From assembly GCA_001940755.1 (NCBI GenBank), contig MEHH01000186.1, positions 1 through 5,747 on the forward strand: 5,747 nucleotides of DNA. The letters are read 5' to 3'. Positions 1-5,021 of this stretch are shown here, in pieces (position 1 is the stretch's first letter; each line of letters starts with the position of its first letter). Below the pieces are notes generated by a model. The model was given only the letters and a program-made list of their open reading frames with translations. It searched no databases and was not told the origin of the DNA. The stretch is from Candidatus Heimdallarchaeota archaeon AB_125. Lineage in GTDB: Archaea; Asgardarchaeota; Heimdallarchaeia; Heimdallarchaeales; Heimdallarchaeaceae. The position numbers and the translations under genes were made by a program.

Positions 1-672
1 TTCTTTTGATCTTCCAGAACCTTTACAATTCTTACATGGTTTATCAACAATCTCTCCAGAACCTTGACATTTGCTACAACCTTGTTGTGAGATGTATCTT
101 GTAAAACCCATTTCTCTAGTTACAGTTTCTACTCCAGAACCTTGACATCTGTCACATTGCTTCGGTTGTGTTCCTTCATGAGCCCCAGTTCCTTTACATG
201 TTTCACATTCTTTCTTAATAGGAACTTCTACAACTTTTTTAGTTCCATATAGAGCTTCTATGAAGGTAATTTGATAATTCATAAGAAGGTCTGAACCTCT
301 TTGTGGTCCAGATTGTCTGGATCTACGTCTTCCACCAAAAAATTGACTAAAGAGATCATCACCCACAAAATCATCTCTAAAGAGGGATGAAAACAAATCA
401 GATATGGTTGAAAAGTCACGTGAATTTACTGAAGAGAAATCTGAATGAACCCCTGCAAATCCAAATCTATCATATGAATTTCGTTTTTCAGAGTTAGAAA
501 GAATATCATAAGCTTCTGTAGCCTCTTTGAATTTCTCAGCAGCTTCTGGATTATCTGGATTTCTGTCTGGATGATATTCCATGGCTAGTTTTCGAAAAGC
601 TTTTTTGATTTCAGTTTCTGATGCATCTTTTGATACACCAAGTACTTCGTAATAATCTCGTTTTTGGGACAT
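1..672 (-). CDS. dnaJ: DnaJ (Hsp40) co-chaperone, 3' end cut off by window edge
   Basis: DnaJ delivers unfolded clients to DnaK and stimulates its ATPase in the cytosol. The 224 visible residues read in one open frame from an ATG at 672. The J-domain covers about residues 5-70, with the DnaK-activating HPD motif at 34-36. A Gly/Phe-type linker follows (about 70-117), with DLF-like motifs near 92-94 and 106-108. It is unusually poor in glycine, with about 5 Gly against 10 Phe. After the start of the substrate-binding domain (EALYGT at 139-144) come all four zinc-binding CxxCxGxG motifs, at 156-163, 173-180, 199-206 and 213-220, so this is a type I (class A) DnaJ. The C-terminal substrate-binding and dimerisation part, normally about 150 more residues, lies beyond base 1. 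The gene follows dnaK on the same strand after 81 bp. The start is supported by a GAGGT Shine-Dalgarno 6 nt upstream. Identification is secure from the motifs. Confidence 0.97.
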   Translation of the reverse strand, partial: MSQKRDYYEVLGVSKDASETEIKKAFRKLAMEYHPDRNPDNPEAAEKFKEATEAYDILSNSEKRNSYDRFGFAGVHSDFSSVNSRDFSTISDLFSSLFRDDFVGDDLFSQFFGGRRRSRQSGPQRGSDLLMNYQITFIEALYGTKKVVEVPIKKECETCKGTGAHEGTQPKQCDRCQGSGVETVTREMGFTRYISQQGCSKCQGSGEIVDKPCKNCKGSGRSKE

Positions 673-678
673 GTTTTG

Positions 679-697
679 ACCTCTTCTATTTTAGAAG
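679..697 (-). promoter_or_regulatory. dnaJ Shine-Dalgarno with adjoining leader hairpin
   Basis: On the minus strand GAGGT (683-679) lies 6 nt before the dnaJ ATG and fixes the start. Directly 5' of it is a perfect 6-bp inverted repeat, CTTCTA-AAA-TAGAAG (697-683), whose last G is also the first G of the SD. Folding would partly occlude the ribosome site. The stem is short and A/U-rich, so any control, such as temperature-dependent opening, is inference. Confidence 0.5.
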
Positions 698-698
698 C

Positions 699-730
699 AA
701 ACAAAATAAAAAATAAAAAGAGAATAAAAA
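699..730 (-). terminator. T-rich tract after dnaK, terminator- or attenuator-like
   Basis: Read on the minus strand, the dnaK-dnaJ spacer contains successive runs of 4-6 T separated by single bases, starting about 24 nt after the dnaK stop. Archaeal RNA polymerase commonly terminates at such oligo-T tracts without a hairpin. It could end some dnaK transcripts and lower dnaJ expression. The same AT-rich stretch could also hide a weak TATA element for dnaJ, so termination is an inference. Confidence 0.4.
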
Positions 731-753
731 TGTTATCGATTAAAGTGATGAAT

Positions 754-2640
754 TTATTCATCATCCTCTACGGGTTCATAATCCACATCGATAACTTGTT
801 CTTCATCAATATCATGTTGAGTTGGAGCACCAGGAGAATCCGAGGGACCAGGACCATATTGACCTTCAGGCTGTTCTGCACCTGGAGCTTGACCTGTTTC
901 TTGATAGATTCTCTGAGAAATCTGCATTATAACTTGCATTAGATCATCTGTTTTTGCTTTGATTTTTTCAGCATCTTCAGTTTCTGCTTCTTTCTTCAAT
1001 TCTTCCATCTTTTCTTCTAGTGATTGCTTCTCTTCATCAGATATTTTATCTCCAAGATCTATGATTGTTTTCTCAGTTGTATAAACTGCTTGTTCTGCAG
1101 TATTTTTAGCTTCGATGATTGCTTTTCGTTGCTCATCTTCTTCCTTATATTTTTCTGAATCGTTTTTCATTTTATCAATGTCATTATCAGATAAGTGTGA
1201 GGATTGAATTACTACACTCTGTTCTTTGCCAGTTCCTAAGTCTTTAGCTGAAACTTGCAAGATACCATTAGCATCAAGATCAAATGCAACTTCTATCTGA
1301 GGTATTCCGCGACGGGCTGGAGGTATTCCAACTAATTGAAATTGTCCAAGAGTTATATTATCAGAGGCCATTGTTCGTTCTCCTTGAAGAACATGTATTT
1401 CAACAGATGTTTGGCTGTCACCAGCTGTAGTGAAAACCTTTTTCTTTGTAACTGGAATGGTTGTATTTCTATCAATTAGAGGTGTCATCACTTGACCTAA
1501 AGTTTCAACACCCAAGGTCAGAGGAGTTACATCTAGAAGTAAAATATCTTTAACTTCTCCAGCTAGAACAGCTGCTTGAACAGCAGCACCTAATGCAACT
1601 ACTTCTTCTGGAGCTACTCCTTTGTGTGGTTCTTTTCCAAACAATTCCTTAGACATCTCTCTAATCATGGGCATTCGTGTAGCACCACCAACTAAGATTA
1701 CTTTGTCAAGATCTTCAGCTTTGAAATTACCATCTTTCATTGCTTGTCTTGAAGGACCAGCACATTTTTCTACTAAATCCTTAGTCATGTCCTCAAATTT
1801 AGCTCTTGATAGTTCCATTTCTAGATGCTTTGGACCTGAAGCATCAGCTGTAATGTAAGGAAGACTGATTTTTGTACTTAATTTTGAAGTTAATTCAATT
1901 TTAGCTTCTTCTGCAGCATCTTTTAATCGTTGAACTACTTTAGAATCTTTAGCTAAATCTATACCTTCTTTCTTCTTGAATTCTTCAGTTATCCAATCAA
2001 TAATCCTTTGATCCCAGTCATCTCCTCCCAGAAGATTGTTACCAGAAGTAGCAACTACTCTAAATAATCCTTCATCAAGTTCTAGTATTGAAACATCAAA
2101 GGTTCCACCTCCAAGGTCAAATACAAGAACTCTTTCAGCACCTACTTTATCTAGACCATAGGCAAGAGCACTAGCAGTTGGTTCATTTACAATTCTTAAT
2201 ACTTCTAAACCAGCGATTTCTCCAGCATCTTTTGTAGCTTGTCTCTGAGAATCACTGAAATAAGCTGGAACAGTTATTACAGCTTTCTCAATTTTTTGAT
2301 TAAGATAAGCTTCAGCATCTTCTTTTAATTTAGTTAGGATCATAGCAGACATTTCTTCAGGACGAAGATCTTTCCCATCTACTGTAAATGTAAAATCAGT
2401 ACCCATTTTTCGTTTAATACTTCTAATAGTTCGATCAGGCATGGCTATAGCTTGTCTTTTTGCTTGTATACCTACTGATCGAGTTCCATCTTCATTGAAG
2501 GTTATAACACTAGGTGTGATTCTTCCACCCTCAATGTTTGGGATTATCTCTGGTTTACCAGCAACCATGTATGCGATACCTGAGTTTGTTGTTCCTAAGT
2601 CAATTCCAACAACAAGTTCTTTTTTTGTTTCTTTGTTCAT
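754..2640 (-). CDS. dnaK: DnaK (Hsp70) molecular chaperone
   Basis: A cytosolic ATP-dependent chaperone that binds and releases exposed hydrophobic peptide segments, driven by DnaJ and normally GrpE. The protein is 628 residues, the usual DnaK length. In the nucleotide-binding domain (about 1-365), phosphate loop IDLGTTNS is at 13-20, the ATPase Lys is K76 (in SIKRKMG), NEPTASALAYGLDK is at 152-165, VFDLGGGTFDVSIL at 173-186 and VILVGGATRMPMIRE at 314-328. The interdomain linker VKDILLLDVTP is at 363-373. The beta substrate-binding domain spans about 374-485, a charged helical lid about 486-580, and a Gly/Pro/acidic tail ends in VIDVDYEPVEDDE. The region after K76 lacks the roughly 25-residue insertion of Gram-negative DnaK, as in Gram-positive and archaeal forms. 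The E. coli Thr199 position is Asn202, as I recall for Bacillus. I chose the ATG at 2640 over the in-frame ATG at 2661 because GGTGAT lies just before it and the extra seven residues precede the usual N-terminus. Archaeal dnaK is generally thought to be bacterial in origin. Confidence 0.98.
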   Translation of the reverse strand: MNKETKKELVVGIDLGTTNSGIAYMVAGKPEIIPNIEGGRITPSVITFNEDGTRSVGIQAKRQAIAMPDRTIRSIKRKMGTDFTFTVDGKDLRPEEMSAMILTKLKEDAEAYLNQKIEKAVITVPAYFSDSQRQATKDAGEIAGLEVLRIVNEPTASALAYGLDKVGAERVLVFDLGGGTFDVSILELDEGLFRVVATSGNNLLGGDDWDQRIIDWITEEFKKKEGIDLAKDSKVVQRLKDAAEEAKIELTSKLSTKISLPYITADASGPKHLEMELSRAKFEDMTKDLVEKCAGPSRQAMKDGNFKAEDLDKVILVGGATRMPMIREMSKELFGKEPHKGVAPEEVVALGAAVQAAVLAGEVKDILLLDVTPLTLGVETLGQVMTPLIDRNTTIPVTKKKVFTTAGDSQTSVEIHVLQGERTMASDNITLGQFQLVGIPPARRGIPQIEVAFDLDANGILQVSAKDLGTGKEQSVVIQSSHLSDNDIDKMKNDSEKYKEEDEQRKAIIEAKNTAEQAVYTTEKTIIDLGDKISDEEKQSLEEKMEELKKEAETEDAEKIKAKTDDLMQVIMQISQRIYQETGQAPGAEQPEGQYGPGPSDSPGAPTQHDIDEEQVIDVDYEPVEDDE

Positions 2641-2643
2641 TTT

Positions 2644-2649
2644 ATCACC
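2644..2649 (-). promoter_or_regulatory. dnaK Shine-Dalgarno deciding the start
   Basis: The minus strand reads GGTGAT-AAA-ATG. GGTGAT is fully complementary to the conserved 16S rRNA 3' end (ATCACC). It lies inside the longer alternative reading from 2661, which has no SD of its own, and so favours the ATG at 2640. Confidence 0.75.
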
Positions 2650-2668
2650 ATCAAGGTACATTTTTTTG

Positions 2669-2687
2669 TGAAATATTAGCTATTTCA
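2669..2687 (-). repeat. Inverted repeat in the dnaK leader
   Basis: A perfect 7-bp inverted repeat, TGAAATA-GCTAA-TATTTCA on the minus strand, lies about 29-47 nt upstream of the dnaK ATG. It falls inside the roughly 60-nt 5' UTR predicted from the TATA box. It could be a leader hairpin or a binding site for a dimeric heat-shock regulator. It does not resemble CIRCE. An A/T-only stem of this size can also arise by chance. Confidence 0.4.
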
Positions 2688-2720
2688 TAAACTTGCTTTT
2701 TGAATTAGATGTCAAATAGT

Positions 2721-2732
2721 GATATATATATC
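2721..2732 (-). promoter_or_regulatory. dnaK TATA box
   Basis: GATATATATATC is a 12-bp perfect palindrome containing a strong archaeal TATA match, preceded on the minus strand by GGTAA, which may serve as a BRE. Transcription would start about 26 nt downstream, near 2700, leaving a leader of about 60 nt. It lies directly after the upstream gene's T-tract, so dnaK looks like the first gene of its own unit. Confidence 0.6.
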
Positions 2733-2743
2733 TTACCATTGAC

Positions 2744-2756
2744 AAAAAATAAAAAA
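2744..2756 (-). terminator. Oligo-T terminator of the SDR gene
   Basis: Immediately after the TAA stop of the SDR gene the minus strand reads TTTTTTATTTTTTG, with no stable hairpin before it. This is the typical archaeal intrinsic terminator form, and it separates the SDR transcript from the dnaK promoter. Confidence 0.6.
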
Positions 2757-3779
2757 TTATCCAAAGGAAGGTTTTCCTTTGGAATCATAACGTGTTCGTT
2801 TCTTCTTATGTTCTTTATAATATGGTGATTTACTCAGTAAAATACCTCTTACTGTTGGCTTAAACAGTTTTACTATAAATCTCTTAAAGCCAATTTTCTT
2901 CTTAAAAACTCTTAGGAAATCTTCAAAAGAATATCTTTGGAACTTTAGTAATCTTTGTGCTTCATCTGTGTTCATCCAATCACAATGATAGTAATCATCA
3001 ATACTTTTTACAGGTTTAAATGCTTCTTTAGGCAACATCCCTATTCCTAGTGCTTCAAGCATTTTTGAAACATAATCTAATTGATATAACTGATTTCCAT
3101 TTCCTCCACCTATGAAAAGAATCTTGCCAGCGGTATCAACTTCAACAGCATTTGCACATGCCAATCCCACATCTCTTGTATCGGCCACTTCAATTCGTTG
3201 TTCAAGCGGAATTTCATACATTATATCAGGAACATTCCATCCCATTTCAAAAGGCGTTATTGCAGCAAATCGAAGTATTGTCCAAGGTATTTTGCTTTTA
3301 GTTATCTTCTTTTCCATTTCCATCTTATGTTTTGCATAATTATCATAATCAAGAGGAATCATAGGATCTGAAGTCCTTGTAGGAGGTTCATATTCCATCC
3401 TATTGCCATGTACTGCAATAGATGATGCATAAATCAATTTTGGAGGGGTTTTCATGCGTTCTGCTGCACGTAATATGTTTGTGGCACCTCCAACATTAAC
3501 ATCGTATGCTAAATCAGGTATTTCGTATGCTAAAGGAGGAATTATTGCAGCTAGATGTATGATAACGTCAATTTCCTTAACTAGACTATCAGATATACTT
3601 GGGTCTCTAATGTCTCCCCAGATGATTTCAAATTCTCCTAGTTTTTTCATCTTCTTTTCAGCTTTCAGATTCCGAGGATTCTTCAAGTCAAAACATCGTA
3701 CAGAGTACCCTTTTCTAAGTAAAACCTCTAAGGTACTTTGTCCCACATTTCCAAATGCCCCAGTGAGTAAGACTCTCAT
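2757..3779 (-). CDS. NAD(P)-dependent epimerase/dehydratase-type extended SDR
   Basis: A 340-residue Rossmann-fold protein of the extended short-chain dehydrogenase/reductase family, which includes nucleotide-sugar epimerases, dehydratases and related reductases. The N-terminal GAFGNVG (7-13) is the GxxGxxG dinucleotide-binding loop. Asp31 ends the second strand and favours NAD over NADP. GDIRD (55-59) and HLAA (75-78) are family landmarks. The catalytic set is Ser119 or Ser120 (YASS) and Tyr148-x3-Lys152 (YAKHK). The variable C-terminal half (about 165-290) should bind the substrate, which I cannot name. Unusually, residues 293-340 form a strongly basic tail with 17 Lys/Arg and only two acidic residues, ending in a KKKR cluster (325-328). 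The ATG at 3779 begins just before the first strand and has no SD. A TATA element at the leaderless distance supports it. The gene is separated from dnaK by a T-tract and a new promoter, so it is probably monocistronic. The fold is secure; the substrate is not. Confidence 0.9.
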   Translation of the reverse strand: MRVLLTGAFGNVGQSTLEVLLRKGYSVRCFDLKNPRNLKAEKKMKKLGEFEIIWGDIRDPSISDSLVKEIDVIIHLAAIIPPLAYEIPDLAYDVNVGGATNILRAAERMKTPPKLIYASSIAVHGNRMEYEPPTRTSDPMIPLDYDNYAKHKMEMEKKITKSKIPWTILRFAAITPFEMGWNVPDIMYEIPLEQRIEVADTRDVGLACANAVEVDTAGKILFIGGGNGNQLYQLDYVSKMLEALGIGMLPKEAFKPVKSIDDYYHCDWMNTDEAQRLLKFQRYSFEDFLRVFKKKIGFKRFIVKLFKPTVRGILLSKSPYYKEHKKKRTRYDSKGKPSFG

Positions 3780-3801
3780 AAGTTAAATAGCACACCGGCA
3801 G

Positions 3802-3831
3802 TTATATACAGTTCAGTGAAACGGATTTATA
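3802..3831 (-). promoter_or_regulatory. SDR-gene promoter, two TATA candidates
   Basis: On the minus strand TATATAA (3808-3802) ends 22 nt before the ATG at 3779, so transcription would begin at or next to the start codon. No SD is present, which fits a leaderless mRNA. A second match, TATAAAT (3831-3825), would give a leader of about 23 nt. The first is favoured because the gene lacks an SD. Confidence 0.5.
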
Positions 3832-3844
3832 CGAATTGTAAAAT

Positions 3845-3881
3845 GTAATTCTAATTTTTTAGAATTACTATGAAGTAATTC
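3845..3881. repeat. Triple half-site inverted repeat with two alternative hairpins
   Basis: GTAATTCTAA (3845-3854) and TTAGAATTAC (3859-3868) form a perfect 10-bp stem around a TTTT loop. GAATTACT (3862-3869) and AGTAATTC (3874-3881) form a perfect 8-bp stem around an ATGA loop. The middle arm is shared, so the two hairpins exclude each other. The element lies upstream of the SDR promoter and downstream of the PhzF-family gene. It may be a tandem operator for the SDR gene, or a structure in the 3' region of the PhzF transcript. Confidence 0.7.
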
Positions 3882-3906
3882 CTCAAGCCGTGAAGGAGCA
3901 GTTTAT

Positions 3907-3923
3907 TAAGAAGTTTTTTCTTA
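3907..3923. repeat. Small inverted repeat in intergenic gap
   Basis: TAAGAA-GTTTT-TTCTTA is a perfect 6-bp stem with a 5-nt loop, in the 256-bp gap between the PhzF-family and SDR genes. It is A/T-dominated, so chance is plausible; it is listed because several such repeats cluster here. Confidence 0.3.
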
Positions 3924-3961
3924 TATGTTTGATTTATCAATTAGCATTTTGTTTAATACAT

Positions 3962-3986
3962 TGAAACAGTGATTCTTTGTGTTTCA
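3962..3986. repeat. Inverted repeat TGAAACA/TGTTTCA
   Basis: TGAAACA (3962-3968) and TGTTTCA (3980-3986) are perfect inverted copies separated by 11 bp, so their centres lie 18 bp apart. A related GTGAAAC occurs at 3816-3822 next to the SDR promoter, and its inverse GTTTCAC is at 3981-3987. This could be a regulator site or a hairpin in the 3' region of the PhzF-family transcript. Confidence 0.35.
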
Positions 3987-3997
3987 CTCATTTATTT

Positions 3998-4007
3998 AAA
4001 AAGGAAA
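3998..4007 (-). terminator. Possible oligo-T terminator of the PhzF-family gene
   Basis: About 30 nt after the stop codon the minus strand reads TTTCCTTTTT. This is a weak pyrimidine/T tract of the kind used in archaeal termination. Nothing else nearby is a better terminator candidate. Confidence 0.25.
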
Positions 4008-4035
4008 TAGATTTGATGGATTCAAAATCAGCAAG

Positions 4036-4881
4036 CTACAAGAATAAATTTCCTTTAAGTACTAATTTTGCATATCCTTCTATTTCGATTCTCTTCTCTT
4101 GAATTGCTCTCACAACTAATTCTCCACTTCTGCTAGAAACTTGTTTAGCTTTCATTTCATTCTTACCTAAAATTCCAGACCAGAATGGTTGAAGTTGGGT
4201 ATGAGCTGACCCTGTTACTGGATCTTCATTAATTCCTACCCAAGGTGCAAAAAACCTTGACACAAAATCACAAGTATCATCACCTTTAGCAGTTACTACT
4301 ACACCTCTAATAATTCTTTCAGCGTCAATCATTTTCATAGCATTAAAGTCAGGTGCAAGAGTCTCAACAGCTTCTGCATCTTTCAGTTGAATCAACAAAT
4401 CTTGACTTACTTCAGAATAGACATAAGCTTCATGTTCTTGTATTCCTAATGCTTTGAGCATATTCACATCTGGCTCAATTGCTTCTGATTCAGTCAATGG
4501 GAAGTTCAATTGTATTTTATCGTCAATCTGTTTAGCCAACAACTGGCCACTTAAGGTTTCAAATTTTATCAAATCACTCTTTACTTGATATTCATTAAAT
4601 AGAACTGCTGCAGAAGCTAAAGTAGCATGACCACACATATTAACTTCTACTTGAGGGGTGAACCACCTTAATCTAAAAGTATCAGAACTAGAAATAGTTT
4701 CAAAATCCTTAACATAAATATAAGCAGTCTCTGAGAGGTTCATTTCTGCTGCTATTTTTTGCAAAATTGAATCTTCATATTCTTCTACGATTAAACATAC
4801 AGCAGCCGGATTCCCCTTAAAAGCTTCATCACTAAAAGAATCCAACTGAAAAAGAGGGATAAACTGAGTATTGCTCATCAT
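4036..4881 (-). CDS. PhzF-family isomerase/epimerase (YddE/YHI9-like)
   Basis: A 281-residue cytosolic enzyme of the PhzF family, which has a two-lobed diaminopimelate-epimerase-like fold and is cofactor-free. The founding member isomerises a phenazine precursor, but most members have unknown substrates. The sequence shows the N-terminal signature DSFSDEAFKGNPAAV (14-28) and the catalytic acid Glu51 in NLSETA. The conserved MCGHATLA is at 82-89, with His85 in the active site. The C-lobe motif EDPVTGSAH (219-227) is preceded by RFFAP (209-213). Length and motif order are those of an intact family member. The start is one of two adjacent ATGs (4881 or 4878), preceded by AAGGTG; the spacing is 4 or 7 nt, so it is not settled which is used. 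No phenazine genes are nearby, so that function should not be assumed. The gene is divergent from the protease gene and 256 bp upstream of the SDR gene. Confidence 0.93.
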   Translation of the reverse strand: MMSNTQFIPLFQLDSFSDEAFKGNPAAVCLIVEEYEDSILQKIAAEMNLSETAYIYVKDFETISSSDTFRLRWFTPQVEVNMCGHATLASAAVLFNEYQVKSDLIKFETLSGQLLAKQIDDKIQLNFPLTESEAIEPDVNMLKALGIQEHEAYVYSEVSQDLLIQLKDAEAVETLAPDFNAMKMIDAERIIRGVVVTAKGDDTCDFVSRFFAPWVGINEDPVTGSAHTQLQPFWSGILGKNEMKAKQVSSRSGELVVRAIQEKRIEIEGYAKLVLKGNLFL

Positions 4882-4885
4882 AATG

Positions 4886-4891
4886 CACCTT
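4886..4891 (-). promoter_or_regulatory. Shine-Dalgarno of the PhzF-family gene
   Basis: AAGGTG on the minus strand lies 4 nt before the first ATG and 7 nt before the second of the tandem ATGATG start. It shows this gene has a translated leader, unlike its divergent neighbour. Confidence 0.6.
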
Positions 4892-4923
4892 GTTTGATTT
4901 TTGAATAAAAGAATGTTTAGAAA

Positions 4924-4930
4924 TTAATAA
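4924..4930 (-). promoter_or_regulatory. Possible TATA box of the PhzF-family gene
   Basis: TTATTAA on the minus strand ends 42 nt before the first ATG, which predicts transcription from about 4901 and a leader of about 20 nt carrying the SD. The surroundings are AT-rich and other matches exist, so this is only a candidate. Confidence 0.3.
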
Positions 4931-4957
4931 GAATTGTAGTATGAACATGCAACAAGT

Positions 4958-4974
4958 TGTCTTTTTCTAAGACA
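4958..4974. repeat. Inverted repeat in the divergent intergenic region
   Basis: TGTCTT-TTTCT-AAGACA is a perfect 6-bp inverted repeat between two divergent promoters. It lies 10 bp upstream of the protease gene's BRE/TATA and about 30 bp upstream of the candidate TATA for the PhzF-family gene. Placement suits a shared operator, but no regulator gene is visible in the window. Confidence 0.35.
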
Positions 4975-4983
4975 TATGATATT

Positions 4984-4999
4984 CGAAAAAATTTATGTA
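4984..4999 (+). promoter_or_regulatory. BRE/TATA promoter of the protease gene
   Basis: CGAAAAA (4984-4990) resembles an archaeal BRE and is followed by the TATA-like TTTATGTA (4992-4999). The TATA centre lies about 26 nt before the ATG at 5022, which predicts a leaderless mRNA starting at that codon. No SD precedes 5022. Confidence 0.55.
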
Positions 5000-5021
5000 T
5001 AAGATGATTCTACTGAGTTCT

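Noticed and set aside
664..942. Plus-strand 92-codon open frame over the dnaJ start and dnaK 3' end
   Set aside because: It is antisense to two certain genes, has no SD or promoter, and its sequence follows from the reverse complement of the dnaK acidic tail.
1622..1858. Plus-strand 78-codon open frame inside dnaK
   Set aside because: Shadow frame opposite conserved DnaK coding sequence.
2641..2661. Seven-residue N-terminal extension of DnaK from the ATG at 2661
   Set aside because: A strong GGTGAT SD lies inside it just before the ATG at 2640, and the extra residues precede the conserved DnaK N-terminus.
2441..2671. Plus-strand 76-codon frame opposite the DnaK N-terminus
   Set aside because: Shadow of the conserved ATPase region; no promoter or SD.
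2720..2760. Archaeal Phr-type heat-shock operator near the dnaK TATA (a TGGTAA core is present)
   Set aside because: Only a six-base core matches what I recall of the consensus, which is too little to support a site.
3112..3339. Plus-strand 75-codon frame inside the SDR gene
   Set aside because: Antisense shadow without start signals.
3454..3786. Plus-strand 110-codon open frame
   Set aside because: It is entirely antisense to the SDR gene, with no recognisable motif and no start signal.
4016..4102. Short plus-strand frame of 28 codons starting at the ATG at 4016
   Set aside because: It overlaps the 3' end of the PhzF-family gene in antisense, lacks an SD, and its sequence shows no recognisable feature.
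4036..4881. Phenazine biosynthesis role for the PhzF-family gene
   Set aside because: No other phz genes are visible and most PhzF-family proteins lie outside phenazine pathways, so only the family is assigned.
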